Shown here: one piece after another, positions 27,251-36,297 of the stretch
Position numbering within the stretch: the first letter of the stretch is position 1
How the letters are laid out: each line of letters opens with the position of its first letter
Assembly (NCBI RefSeq): GCF_017161425.1
Contig: NZ_CP071057.1
Coordinates: 1,923,501 to 1,987,500, forward strand
Direction of reading: 5' to 3'
DNA length: 64,000 nt
Source of the DNA: Marinicauda algicola
GTDB lineage: Bacteria > Pseudomonadota > Alphaproteobacteria > Caulobacterales > Maricaulaceae
Notes under the pieces: model-generated
The model's input: only the letters and a program-made list of their open reading frames with translations
Database searches by the model: none
Told to the model about the DNA's origin: nothing
Program-made: the position numbers and the translations under genes

Positions 27251-28135
27251 ATGGGTCTGCGGATCGGCGCGATGCTGGCGGCCGCGTGCGCGGCGGCGCT
27301 GAGCCTCATCACCGCATCCGGCGAGAGCCAGGAGCCGGCCTCCCCGGCCCCTCCCGTCACGATCGGCGTGTTCGGCGACAGCCTCGCCGACGGGCTGTGG
27401 GTCGGGCTGAGATGGCAGCTGCGCGGCGACAACCGCGTCGCCGACGTCGTCCAGCTGTCGGAAGTGTCCACCGGCTTTGCCAACTGGACCTATCGCGACA
27501 TCGCAGCGAAGACCGAGGAGCAGCTTGGCCTGGGCCGTTACGACATCGCGGTGGTGATGTTCGGGTCCAACGACATGCAGGGCATTCGCGACGGAACCGG
27601 CAGCGTGCACCGCTTCCGCTCCGCCGGATGGGAAGCGGTCTATCGCGAACGGGTCAGGATCGTGCTCGACCTGCTGCACGATCACGGCGCGCAGGTGATC
27701 TGGGTCGGCCTGCCGGTGATGCGCTCGGCCGGCTACGACGCCAATGTCCGGCACCTGAACGCGATCTTCGAGGAAGAGGCCGAGGCCGCCGGAGCGGTCT
27801 ATGTCTCCACCCGCGAGGTGAGCGCCGGGCCGGACGGGGGCTATTCGGGCTATCTCGAAGACGCTTCGGGAACGCCGCGCCTGATGCGCGCCGATGACGG
27901 CATCCACTTCACGCTTCCCGGCTACCGGCGCATCGCCGCCCCGGTCGCCGCGGTGATCGATGCCGCGCTCGCCGATCCCGAGCTCGGCCGGCCGCGGCCC
28001 GCCGAGCCGGAGACGCCCGCCTTCGAGAGCCTCGTCCAGCTCTACATCCGCGGCGAGCCCTATGTCTGCCTGCCCGCCAGCGAGGCCCAGATCGACGCCG
28101 CGCTCAGTCCCGAGGCCCGCCGAAGCCGGAACTGA
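27251..28135 (+). CDS. DUF459 SGNH-type hydrolase/O-acyltransferase, exported
   Basis: A 294-residue SGNH-fold protein with a signal peptide (about residues 1-24). The SGNH blocks are visible: GDSLADG with Ser44, the GSND block with Asn107 and the C-terminal D-x-x-H pair Asp216/His219 in DDGIHF. DUF459 members are periplasmic. With an MBOAT partner they are thought to place or remove O-acetyl groups on extracellular glycans, as PatB/AlgJ-type proteins do. The MBOAT gene follows after 34 nt in the same direction. Start chosen for its clean signal sequence and the GAGAGGGGG ribosome site. Confidence 0.88.
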   Translation: MGLRIGAMLAAACAAALSLITASGESQEPASPAPPVTIGVFGDSLADGLWVGLRWQLRGDNRVADVVQLSEVSTGFANWTYRDIAAKTEEQLGLGRYDIAVVMFGSNDMQGIRDGTGSVHRFRSAGWEAVYRERVRIVLDLLHDHGAQVIWVGLPVMRSAGYDANVRHLNAIFEEEAEAAGAVYVSTREVSAGPDGGYSGYLEDASGTPRLMRADDGIHFTLPGYRRIAAPVAAVIDAALADPELGRPRPAEPETPAFESLVQLYIRGEPYVCLPASEAQIDAALSPEARRSRN

Positions 28136-28169
28136 CGGCTCACCGGCGCGCCAGAGAGGGGGCGGCGCG

Positions 28170-29564
28170 ATGCTCTTTCCGACCTTCACCTTCGCGGTCT
28201 TCTTCGTGATCGTCCTGTTCGGGGCGTGGGCGCTGGAGTTCGACAATCACCGCAGGAAGCTGTTCCTGCTGGCGGCGAGCTTCGTGTTCTACGGCTGGTG
28301 GGACTGGCGCTTCTGCGGCCTGCTGTTCGCCAGCGCGCTCGCCAACTGGATCATCGGTCAGGCGATCTGGCGCACGCCCGCCCGCCCGGTGCAGAACCTG
28401 CTGGTGGCGATCGGGGTCGCGGCCAATCTCGCCGTTCTGGGCTTCTTCAAGTATTACGGCTTCTTCCTGGAGAGCGCGGCGCAGCTGCTCGCCGCCCTCG
28501 AGCTTCAACGCGACCTGCCGCTGATGCAGGTCATCCTGCCGGTCGGGATCAGCTTCTACACCTTCCAGGGCATTTCCTACGTGGTGGACATCCGCCGCGG
28601 CGATGTCGACCGGCCGCACGGGCTGCTCGACGCCATGCTCTACATCTCCTTCTTCCCCCAGCTCGTCGCCGGCCCGATCGTGCGCGCGCGCGACTTCCTG
28701 CCCCAGCTCGAGCAGGTGCCCAGGATCAGCCGGGAGATGATCGCGCTCGGCGCCCTGCTCATCGCCTGGGGCCTGTTCAAGAAGACCGTGATCGCCGCCG
28801 AGATCGCCGACCGGCTGGTCGATCCGGTCTTCTATGCCCCGTCCGAGTACGGGCCCGTCGACCTGCTCTTCGGCGCCTACGGCTATGCGGTCCAGATCTA
28901 TTGCGACTTCTCGGCCTATTCCGACATCGCGATCGGGGTGGCCGCGCTGCTGGGCTACCGCTTCGCGAGGAATTTCGACCAGCCCTACCGCGCGGCGAGC
29001 TTCTCCGGCTTCTGGCGGCGCTGGCACATCTCGCTGTCGACCTGGCTGAGGGACTATCTCTACATCCCGCTCGGGGGAAACCGCGGCGGGCGCATCGCGA
29101 CCTACCGCAACCTGATGATCACCATGCTGCTCGGCGGGCTGTGGCACGGGGCGGCATGGACCTTCGTGCTGTGGGGCGCGCTGCACGGCGCGGCGCTCGC
29201 TGTCGAGCGGGCGATGGGGCTCGCAGACAAGGCGCGCGGGCTGATCTCGCTCCTCGTCACCTTCCACGTCGTGTGCCTCGGGTGGATCCTGTTCCGCTCG
29301 CCGAATTTCGACATCGCCGGACGCTATCTCGCGGGCTTCTTCGCCACCGAAATTCCGGTCCTCGCGCTCACCCCGTTCACGGCCGGGCTCGTGGTCTTCG
29401 GCCTGGCGCTCAACTTCCTGCCCCCGCGCGGCATCGAGCGGGTGGCCGCCGGGCTTGCCAGAATGCCCTCCCCGCTCGCGGGCCTCGTCATCGCCTTCCT
29501 GCTGCTCGTCGTGGAAGCCCTGCGCCAGAGCGGCATCGCGCCTTTCATCTATTTCCAGTTCTGA
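28170..29564 (+). CDS. MBOAT family O-acyltransferase (AlgI-like)
   Basis: A 464-residue polytopic inner-membrane protein of the MBOAT family, which passes acyl groups across the membrane to extracytoplasmic glycans. About ten or more hydrophobic helices are visible. Diagnostic blocks include PVGISFYTFQGISYVVD, the SFFPQLVAGPIVR segment, FWRRWHISLSTWLRDYLYIPLGG and the catalytic-histidine motif GLWHGAAW with His326. These are the AlgI/PatA hallmarks. The DUF459 protein upstream is a likely periplasmic partner. The acceptor glycan is unknown; no alginate genes are present, so it should not be called algI. Confidence 0.95.
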   Translation: MLFPTFTFAVFFVIVLFGAWALEFDNHRRKLFLLAASFVFYGWWDWRFCGLLFASALANWIIGQAIWRTPARPVQNLLVAIGVAANLAVLGFFKYYGFFLESAAQLLAALELQRDLPLMQVILPVGISFYTFQGISYVVDIRRGDVDRPHGLLDAMLYISFFPQLVAGPIVRARDFLPQLEQVPRISREMIALGALLIAWGLFKKTVIAAEIADRLVDPVFYAPSEYGPVDLLFGAYGYAVQIYCDFSAYSDIAIGVAALLGYRFARNFDQPYRAASFSGFWRRWHISLSTWLRDYLYIPLGGNRGGRIATYRNLMITMLLGGLWHGAAWTFVLWGALHGAALAVERAMGLADKARGLISLLVTFHVVCLGWILFRSPNFDIAGRYLAGFFATEIPVLALTPFTAGLVVFGLALNFLPPRGIERVAAGLARMPSPLAGLVIAFLLLVVEALRQSGIAPFIYFQF

Positions 29565-29577
29565 ACGGATCCCCGCC

Positions 29578-29886
29578 ATGCAGCCCGACCCGATCCGAGA
29601 CGCACTCTACGAGACCCCCGAAACCGAGGCCGGCCACGCGAGGAACCGGCTCTGGATGACGAACGGGCTCGTCGCCGCCGCCCTCTTCCTGGCCGCCACC
29701 AATGCCGACGCGGTGGAACGCTGGGCCGCGGCGCAGAAGCCGAACTGGGCGATCGAAACCATCCGCCTCACCGCCGGGGTCTTCGCCGAGCGCATGGCGA
29801 TGATCGGCCTGGACCGGCCCAAGCTCGCCCTGCGCGAATGGTGGGAAGGGCTGAAGCGGGAAGACTGGGAGGATGCGGGGCGCTGA
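29578..29886 (+). CDS. Small single-helix membrane protein in the acyltransferase locus
   Basis: A 102-residue protein with a charged N-terminus, one hydrophobic segment (about 27-42, NGLVAAALFLAATNAD) and a mostly soluble C-terminal part rich in Trp, Arg and Glu (REWWEGLKREDWED). I do not recognise the family. It lies 13 nt after the MBOAT gene. Small membrane-anchored proteins of this type often accompany MBOAT/SGNH pairs and may bridge the two, but that is inference from position only. Confidence 0.7.
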   Translation: MQPDPIRDALYETPETEAGHARNRLWMTNGLVAAALFLAATNADAVERWAAAQKPNWAIETIRLTAGVFAERMAMIGLDRPKLALREWWEGLKREDWEDAGR

Positions 29887-29984
29887 GCCCACAATTCGCT
29901 TGCCAAGATACGCAAACCCATCACCATTGCGGCGCTGGGGGTAAGGAACGCGCGCGAGGTGCGTGCGCTCCGGGAGAAGGGCCT

Positions 29985-30812
29985 TTGAGGGTCGTGGACA
30001 GCCTGTTCATCTGCGGCGCGGGACATTCGGGCTCGACCCTCCTCGGCATGGTTCTCGGCGGCGCGCCGGGCGCCTTCTATGCCGGCGAGGCGGCCAAGGT
30101 GCGTTACCTGCACGACGCCTCCAAGCCGCTGCGGAAGCGCGCCTGCAAGATCTGCGGCGAGGACTGCCCGGTCTGGGGCGGCTTCCACCCCGATCCGGAT
30201 GCACCTCTGCATGCGCAGATCGCGGACCGCACCGGAGCCACGCTCGTCATCGATTCCACCAAGCGGCCCGACTGGATCGAGGCCCGGGCCGGCGAAGCGC
30301 GGGCCGCGGGCGGCAGGGCCGGGCTGATCTTCCTCAAGCGCGACGGGCGCGCGGTGATCAACTCGCGCATCCGCAAATATCCCGGTCGCGACCCGGCCGC
30401 GCAGATCGGCCAGTGGATCGACCAGATGGCGCAGGCCGAAGCCCTGTTCGCCCGCTTCGAGGGTCCAAAGCTGGCCGTCCGCTACGAGGCGTTCGCGACC
30501 GACCCCGAGGCCGAGGTGCGCCGGATCTGCGCCGCGCTCGGCCTGGCCTTCGATCCGTCCATGCTCGACTACGAGGCACGGGCCCACCATCCGCTCGGCG
30601 GAAATTCGGGAACCCAGTTCGTCGCCGCGCGGGCCGCGAGCCCGGCCGTCGAACTCGGCGCGTCGCGGCGCGCGTATTACGCCGGCCATCCCGGCGGCAT
30701 ACGCCTCGACCAGCGCTGGACGCAGGAACTCTCCCGCGCGCACCGCGCGCTATTCGAAACCCTGGCCGGCGAAATCAACGCGGCCTACAGATGGGACCTC
30801 GTTGAGTCGTGA
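29985..30812 (+). CDS. Sulfotransferase family protein
   Basis: A 275-residue PAPS-dependent sulfotransferase. The 5'-phosphosulfate-binding loop is GAGHSGSTLLG (residues 11-21). A KRACKICGEDCPVW segment (Cys54, Cys57, Cys61) is typical of a bacterial sulfotransferase branch. The 3'-phosphate-binding region is in LKRDGRAVINSR, with the conserved Arg and Ser. It moves sulfate from PAPS to a hydroxyl, presumably on a sugar or lipid. The start is a TTG preceded by GGAGAAGG at good spacing; an ATG further upstream would add about 50 unlikely residues. It overlaps the next gene as GTGA. Confidence 0.85.
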   Translation: MRVVDSLFICGAGHSGSTLLGMVLGGAPGAFYAGEAAKVRYLHDASKPLRKRACKICGEDCPVWGGFHPDPDAPLHAQIADRTGATLVIDSTKRPDWIEARAGEARAAGGRAGLIFLKRDGRAVINSRIRKYPGRDPAAQIGQWIDQMAQAEALFARFEGPKLAVRYEAFATDPEAEVRRICAALGLAFDPSMLDYEARAHHPLGGNSGTQFVAARAASPAVELGASRRAYYAGHPGGIRLDQRWTQELSRAHRALFETLAGEINAAYRWDLVES

Positions 30813-32242
30813 CCAAGATCGACCTTGTCTTCCGCCAGATCGACGAGCGCACGCGCGATGTCGCGCTCGAACTCGCCAAGCGCCACATCCGGCCGGACCG
30901 CATCTACGTCATCGACGACGTGCGCCCGTTCACCGAGTGCGTGAACCAGATGCTGAAGATCGACCACGACTGCGACTACGTGGTCTATCTCGACGCCGAC
31001 TGCCTCGTGCTCGAGGACATGCGCGGCTTCATCGAGAACTGCGATTCCGCCTATGTCGACGCCTATGTCAGCGACCGCTTCCGCGGGCGCATCCATTGCG
31101 GCGTCCACATCACGCGCATCGACCTGGTGCGCGCCATGGCGGCGATCACCCCGCCCATCGGCGACATGAAATACGTCCTGCGCCCGGAATCGCGGCTGAG
31201 AAATCTCGCCATGAAGCCGCTGAGGATGAGCAAGCAGTTCCGCAATTTCGACATCCTGCACGACTACTTCCAGTACAATCGCCACATCTTCCAGAAGTAC
31301 GCGCTGCGCGAGCTCCGCAGCCGCACCCGGGTCCAGCTGCACCGGCTGTCCTCGGCGATGCGGCGCTGGCCGGAGCCGGACGGGCGCGCGGAGAGCCACG
31401 ATTACGAGATCGCCCAGCGCGCGATCGAGTATACCCGCGAGCGCATGCCCAAATCGGCGAGCGCGGCGGAGGTGCACGACTTCATCGCCAGCCTGCCGGC
31501 CCACGCCGATGCGGAGCTCGCCCGCATGGGGCTCGGCGAGAAGCCGCAATTCACCATGGCCGATCTCGACGCCTGGCTCGCGAGGAACGAGCACCGGCCG
31601 TATTTCGGCAACGAGACCACCCAGTCGAAGATCTTCGGCATCGGCCTGTCGCGCACCGGCACGCGCTCGCTGACCAGCGCGCTGCAGATCCTGGGCTTCG
31701 ACTGCGCGCACTATCCCATCGACGAGGACACCTATACCGAGCTGTCCAACGGGCAGTACGACCTCACCCTGCTGCGCGACCATGACGGGCTCACCGACAT
31801 CACCACCGTGCCCTTCTACCGCCAGTTCGACCGGCTCTATCCGGGCAGCAAGTTCATCCTGACGGTGCGCGAGAGGGAGAGCTGGCTGCGCTCGTGCCAG
31901 AACCACTGGTTCAACCGGCCCGCCTTCAAGCAGGCCGAGGATCCCGACGACGAGGTCCACCTGCTGATGCGCCAGTTCCTGCGCGCGGCGGTGTATGGCT
32001 GCTACAATTTCGTTCCCGAGCGCTTCGTGGAGGTCTATGACGAGCACGTGCGCCAGGTCCGCGAATACTTCAGGGACCGGCCCGGCGACCTGCTCGAGAT
32101 CGACATCTGCAGCGGGGAAGGCTTCGCGAAGCTCGCCCCCTTCCTCGGCCGCGCGATGCCCGTCGAGCCCTTCCCGCACAAGGGCGCGCTGCTGACCCAG
32201 AAGGTGGATGCTGCCAGGAGCGCGAAGGCCGTCGCGGAATGA
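30809..32242 (+). CDS. Fusion protein: glycosyltransferase-like domain plus sulfotransferase domain
   Basis: A 477-residue protein with two parts. Residues 1-150 look like a nucleotide-diphospho-sugar transferase, with a DAD metal-binding motif (Asp62-Ala-Asp64 in VVYLDADCLVLED). The middle (about 150-270) is a helical linker. Residues 275-470 form a sulfotransferase-like domain with the P-loop GIGLSRTGTRSLTSAL (277-292) and RERESWLRSCQNH as the likely 3'-phosphate site. A single protein could thus add a sugar and sulfate it. It starts at a GTG overlapping the previous stop codon. I know of no well-described family with this exact pairing, so function is inferred. Confidence 0.8.
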   Translation: MTKIDLVFRQIDERTRDVALELAKRHIRPDRIYVIDDVRPFTECVNQMLKIDHDCDYVVYLDADCLVLEDMRGFIENCDSAYVDAYVSDRFRGRIHCGVHITRIDLVRAMAAITPPIGDMKYVLRPESRLRNLAMKPLRMSKQFRNFDILHDYFQYNRHIFQKYALRELRSRTRVQLHRLSSAMRRWPEPDGRAESHDYEIAQRAIEYTRERMPKSASAAEVHDFIASLPAHADAELARMGLGEKPQFTMADLDAWLARNEHRPYFGNETTQSKIFGIGLSRTGTRSLTSALQILGFDCAHYPIDEDTYTELSNGQYDLTLLRDHDGLTDITTVPFYRQFDRLYPGSKFILTVRERESWLRSCQNHWFNRPAFKQAEDPDDEVHLLMRQFLRAAVYGCYNFVPERFVEVYDEHVRQVREYFRDRPGDLLEIDICSGEGFAKLAPFLGRAMPVEPFPHKGALLTQKVDAARSAKAVAE

Positions 32243-32264
32243 GGCCGGTGCGCCGGGAGGCGCC

Positions 32265-34109
32265 ATGAGCGAGGCGGAAAGCGAGTTCGCAGACATCTCA
32301 TTGCCCGGACCGGGGCGCACCGCACGCCATGCCGGGCGCGTGATCGCGCTCGCCGTGCGCACCGCGCCCGGGCTGATGGCCCTGATCGCGGCGCTCTCGC
32401 TGTTCGCCGCGCTCGCCCCGGCCGCGATCGCCTGGCTCGGCAAGCTGGTCATCGACACGGTGCTCGCGGCCATCGAAAGCGGGGCGGCCGCCGACCGCAA
32501 TGCAGCGATCTTCTACGTCGTGGCCGAAGCCGGGCTGGTGGCCTCCCTGCTCGCCGTGCGCCGGCTGACGACCTTCTACAAGCGCGCCCTGCACGCCCGG
32601 CTCGGCCACGCGGTCAACCGGCTGATCTTCGCCAAGAGCCTGCGCCTCGATCTCCAGACGCTGGAGGAGGCGAGCGTGCAGCAGCAGATCCTGCTCGCGC
32701 GACAGCACGCCGCGGCGCGGCCCTACGGGCTCGTCATCCGCATCATCGAGTTCGCCCAGTTCGCCGTGACGCTGATCAGCCTCGCCGCGCTGCTGGCGAC
32801 CTTCTCCCCGCTGGCGGTCCTGCTGATCGTGCTCGGCGGCCTGCCGCTCTTCCTCAACGAGCTCGGTTTTTCCGGGGCCATGTTCCGGCTCTATACCGGG
32901 CGCACGCCGGAAGTGCGCCAGCGCAACTATCTCGAAGGGCTGATGATCTCCGACGCCGCCGCGCCCGAGCGCATCCATGCCGGCGCCGACCCGGCGATCG
33001 AGGCGCGCTACGAGGGCCTGTTCTCGCGCATCCACGACGAGGACCGCAGACGCCATCACCGCCATGCCTGGCTCGGCGTCGCGCTGATCGCGGTGAGCTC
33101 GGCGGTGTTCATCGCCGGCAAGGTCTGGATCGTGCTCGTCACCCTCGCCGGGGCGATCACGCTCGGGGCGATGACGATGTACATCGCCGCCCTCAAGCAG
33201 GGCCAGAACGCGGTGACCTCGCTGCTGGCGAGCCTGAATGGCGGCTACGAGGACCTGCTCTACGTCTCCAATCTCTACGCCCTGCTCGAGATCGGCGAGG
33301 GACGCGCGCGCGGCACGGCGCGCGAGGGCCCCGTGCCCGGCGACGGCTACCGGCTGGAAGGGGTGGGCTTCCGTTATGACGGCGGCAACCGCCCGGCGCT
33401 GAAGGACATTACGCTGCACATCCCGGAAGGCCACCGGCTCGGCATCGCCGGCGCGAACGGGTCGGGCAAGTCGACGCTCGTCAAGCTCCTGACCGGGCTC
33501 TACCTGCCGAGCGAGGGCCGCATCACGCTCGACGGGCTCGACCTCGCCGACTGGGCGCCCGAGGCGCTGTTCGAGCGTACCGCGGTGCTGTTCCAGCCCT
33601 ATCAGCGCTACCGGCTCACCGCCGGGGAGAACATCGCCATGGGCAGGGGGCTGAGGGTCACCGACCGGCGCGCGCTCCTGGATGCCGCCGAGCTGGGGCT
33701 CGCCAGGAGCGTGCTCGACGACCTGCCCGAGGGCCTCGACACCCGGCTCTCGCGCCAGTTCCTGGACGGGCGGGAACTCTCCGGCGGCCAGTGGCAGCGC
33801 CTCGCCCTGTCGCGGGCCATGCTGCGCACCGACGCGAAGACGCTCATCCTGGACGAGCCGACCTCCGCCCTCGACCCGGCCGGCGAGGCGGAGTTCATCG
33901 AGACCGCCGCGAAGTCCGACCGCACGGTCATCCTCATCAGCCACCGCCTCGCCAACCTGAAGGGCAGCGACACCATCCTCGTGCTCGACAAGGGCCGCAT
34001 CGCCGAGCAGGGCACGCACGAGACCCTGATGGCCCGTGGCGGGATGTACCGGGACATGTTCGAGAAGCAGGCGGGGTTCTACGAGCGGGCGAAGGCGGGC
34101 GCGGGGTAG
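32265..34109 (+). CDS. ABC exporter, fused membrane and ATPase domains
   Basis: A 614-residue ABC half-transporter of the lipid/glycolipid/peptide exporter type. The N-terminal 330 residues carry about six membrane helices. The ATPase (about 360-600) has Walker A GANGSGKST, the signature ELSGGQWQRLALSRA and Walker B TLILDEPTSALD, with ISHRLANLKGSDT as the H-loop. It would act as a homodimer. It starts 22 nt after the fusion-protein gene, behind a GGGAGG ribosome site, and ends the locus. Context suggests export of an acetylated or sulfated product, but MsbA-like or other substrates cannot be excluded. Confidence 0.9.
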   Translation: MSEAESEFADISLPGPGRTARHAGRVIALAVRTAPGLMALIAALSLFAALAPAAIAWLGKLVIDTVLAAIESGAAADRNAAIFYVVAEAGLVASLLAVRRLTTFYKRALHARLGHAVNRLIFAKSLRLDLQTLEEASVQQQILLARQHAAARPYGLVIRIIEFAQFAVTLISLAALLATFSPLAVLLIVLGGLPLFLNELGFSGAMFRLYTGRTPEVRQRNYLEGLMISDAAAPERIHAGADPAIEARYEGLFSRIHDEDRRRHHRHAWLGVALIAVSSAVFIAGKVWIVLVTLAGAITLGAMTMYIAALKQGQNAVTSLLASLNGGYEDLLYVSNLYALLEIGEGRARGTAREGPVPGDGYRLEGVGFRYDGGNRPALKDITLHIPEGHRLGIAGANGSGKSTLVKLLTGLYLPSEGRITLDGLDLADWAPEALFERTAVLFQPYQRYRLTAGENIAMGRGLRVTDRRALLDAAELGLARSVLDDLPEGLDTRLSRQFLDGRELSGGQWQRLALSRAMLRTDAKTLILDEPTSALDPAGEAEFIETAAKSDRTVILISHRLANLKGSDTILVLDKGRIAEQGTHETLMARGGMYRDMFEKQAGFYERAKAGAG

Positions 34110-34113
34110 CGCC

Positions 34114-35259
34114 CTACTCCGCCGCGCTCTTCTCGCGCGCCTCGCGTTCGGCCTTCATCCTGGCGGCCTTGTCCTCGACGGCCTCGACGATGCGCTCGAT
34201 CATGGTCTCGTTGGTGACCTTCTCGTCGGCCTTGCCGGCGAAGTAGAGCATGCCCGCGCCCTTGCCCCCGCCGGTGAAGCCCAGATCGGTATAGGCCGCC
34301 TCGCCGGGGCCGTTGACGACGCAGCCGATGATGGAGAGCGAGATCGGTTCTGAGATGTGTTCGAGGCGCCGTTCCAGCGTCTCGACCGTCTTGATGACGT
34401 CGAAGCCCTGGCGCGCGCAGGAGGGGCAGGCGATGATGTTCACGCCGCGCGTCCTGAGGCCGAGGCTTTTCAGGATGTCGTAGCCGACCTTGATCTCCTC
34501 CACCGGATCGGCCGACAGCGAGACGCGGATCGTGTCGCCGATCCCGGCCCACAACAGATTGCCGATCCCGATCGCCGACTTCACCCCGCCGGTGCGAAGC
34601 CCGCCGGCCTCGGTGACGCCGAGATGGAGCGGAGCGTCGGTGGCCTCGGCAAGCGCCTGGTAGGCGGCCACGGTCAGGAAGACGTCGCTCGCCTTCACCG
34701 AGATCTTGTATTCGCGGAAATCGAGGTCTTCCAGGATGCGCGCATGGTCGAGCGCGCTTTCCACCATCGCCTCGGGACAAGGCTCGCCGTACTTCTCCAG
34801 GAGGTGGCGTTCGAGCGAGCCGGCATTGACCCCGATGCGGATCGAGCAGCCATTGTCGCGCGCCGCCGAGACGACCTCCCTCACCCGCTCCATCGAGCCG
34901 ATATTGCCCGGATTGATGCGCAGGCACGCGGCACCGGCCTCGGCGGCCTCGATGCCGCGCTTGTAGTGGAAATGGATGTCGGCGACGAGCGGGACGCGGG
35001 ACTCCCTCGCGATCGTCCTGAAGGCGGCGGTGGAGTCGGTGTCCGGGCAGGACACGCGCACGATGTCGGCGCCAGCCGCCTCGAGCTGGCGGATCTGCTC
35101 GATCGTCGCGGCCGCATCGCTCGTCGGCGTGTTGGTCATGGACTGGACGCTGATCGGGGCATCGCCGCCGACCTCGACCGAGCCGACGCGGATCTTGCGG
35201 CTCACCCGCCGGTCGATCATCCGCCAGGGGCGGACCTTGGTGTGGGCTTCAACGGCCAT
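34114..35259 (-). CDS. ispG: 4-hydroxy-3-methylbut-2-enyl diphosphate synthase IspG
   Basis: IspG catalyses the penultimate step of the MEP isoprenoid pathway with a 4Fe-4S cluster. The 381-residue protein has the TIM-barrel N-terminal part ([11 protein letters not shown] near residue 40; [10 protein letters not shown]) and the cluster domain with CPSCARQG and [10 protein letters not shown] supplying the iron ligands. The start chosen gives the standard length; the longer open frame upstream runs antisense through other genes and is not coding. It converges on the ABC exporter gene, with 4 nt between the stop codons. A RodZ-like gene lies upstream on the same strand. Confidence 0.97.
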   Translation of the reverse strand: MAVEAHTKVRPWRMIDRRVSRKIRVGSVEVGGDAPISVQSMTNTPTSDAAATIEQIRQLEAAGADIVRVSCPDTDSTAAFRTIARESRVPLVADIHFHYKRGIEAAEAGAACLRINPGNIGSMERVREVVSAARDNGCSIRIGVNAGSLERHLLEKYGEPCPEAMVESALDHARILEDLDFREYKISVKASDVFLTVAAYQALAEATDAPLHLGVTEAGGLRTGGVKSAIGIGNLLWAGIGDTIRVSLSADPVEEIKVGYDILKSLGLRTRGVNIIACPSCARQGFDVIKTVETLERRLEHISEPISLSIIGCVVNGPGEAAYTDLGFTGGGKGAGMLYFAGKADEKVTNETMIERIVEAVEDKAARMKAEREAREKSAAE

Positions 35260-35339
35260 GGGACGCTCGCGGGACTTGCTCGAAAGACAGGGCTGGCATG
35301 CCGGATATAGGATGTTCCCGGCGCGCGCGCGAGCCCCGG

Positions 35340-36215
35340 CTACTGACCGGCACCCGCCGTGCCCGCCTCGGCCTCGCCCGTCATGGCCTCGAGCAGGAAG
35401 TCCGTGGCGGAGACGTTCTCCAGCATCTCGCCGGGCGCGCCGAGCGGGCCGATGACCCGCTCGCCCGCGCGCACCTCGATCGCCCCGGCATTTTCGGTGG
35501 ACAGGGTGAGGCCGGACTCCTCGGGCGCCCGATAGGCCTCGCCCGGGGCGAGATCGCGCGCGAACAGGATGCGGCCCGAGGCGTCGCGCACCTCCAGATA
35601 GGTCGGCACCTGCGCGCTCAGCACCAGCCAGTCGCCGGCGCGCGGACTCGGCAGCCCGCCCCAGACATCGGCGAGCGTAACCTCGCGCCCGGCGGTCTCG
35701 ACCAGCGGCGGCGGCGCGGACAGCACGCCGTCGGCCGGGCTCGGCGCGTCGGTGAAGGCCCCGGCCTCGGTCACGCGCGCGCCGTACCAGCTCGCCGCGG
35801 CGAAGACGACGCCGAGAATGATCACCGCGCCGACGACGCCCTTGGGCAACCTGATCTCGCGCCGGCGCTGCGGCGCGGTCGGCTGGGCGCGTCCGGTCTC
35901 GGTCTCCACCTCGTGCTTGAAGCGCTCCACCGTCGCGGCGACGTCGAGGCCGAGCACGCCGGCATAGGTGCGCAGATAGCCGATCGCGTAGGCGCGCGAG
36001 GGCAGGCCGCGCGGGTCCATGGATTCCAGGGCTTCGAGATAGTCGCGCCGGATGCGGGTGCGCGCGGCGGCGGAATCCAGCGTCCAGCCAAGCTTCGCGC
36101 GGGCCCGGCGCAGGGACTCGCCCACGCTGGCAGGCGGCGCTTCGGGCGCGTCTGAATAAATCGCGTCCATCGGGACGTAGGAAGACTTCGCCATTGCTGA
36201 TGTGGCCTGGGCCAT
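35340..36215 (-). CDS. RodZ-like helix-turn-helix membrane protein (DUF4115)
   Basis: A 291-residue bitopic protein with RodZ layout. An N-terminal HTH_25 domain (about 30-110) contains [19 protein letters not shown] and the [20 protein letters not shown] block. A basic linker and one membrane helix (about 125-145, [20 protein letters not shown]) follow, then a periplasmic DUF4115 beta-domain (about 185-265) with [17 protein letters not shown]. RodZ couples MreB filaments to the cell-wall machinery. No mre genes are in the window. The gene lies 80 nt upstream of ispG, a frequent pairing. A start seven codons later is possible. Confidence 0.85.
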   Translation of the reverse strand: MAQATSAMAKSSYVPMDAIYSDAPEAPPASVGESLRRARAKLGWTLDSAAARTRIRRDYLEALESMDPRGLPSRAYAIGYLRTYAGVLGLDVAATVERFKHEVETETGRAQPTAPQRRREIRLPKGVVGAVIILGVVFAAASWYGARVTEAGAFTDAPSPADGVLSAPPPLVETAGREVTLADVWGGLPSPRAGDWLVLSAQVPTYLEVRDASGRILFARDLAPGEAYRAPEESGLTLSTENAGAIEVRAGERVIGPLGAPGEMLENVSATDFLLEAMTGEAEAGTAGAGQ

Positions 36216-36297
36216 CTTTGTCGCGTGCCGCCTCGGTGAAGGCGCCCCCGAACCCCCTCACGCTGTGGCAAGATTGCCGCAGCGCAACAGAATTAAA

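Noticed and set aside
28170-29564. Naming the MBOAT gene algI
   Set aside because: No alginate biosynthesis genes are present; the family member is defined but its acceptor is not.
34114-36261. 715-codon frame that would join ispG to the RodZ-like region
   Set aside because: Only the C-terminal 381 codons encode IspG. The rest runs out of frame through the RodZ-like gene, which has its own HTH and membrane domains.
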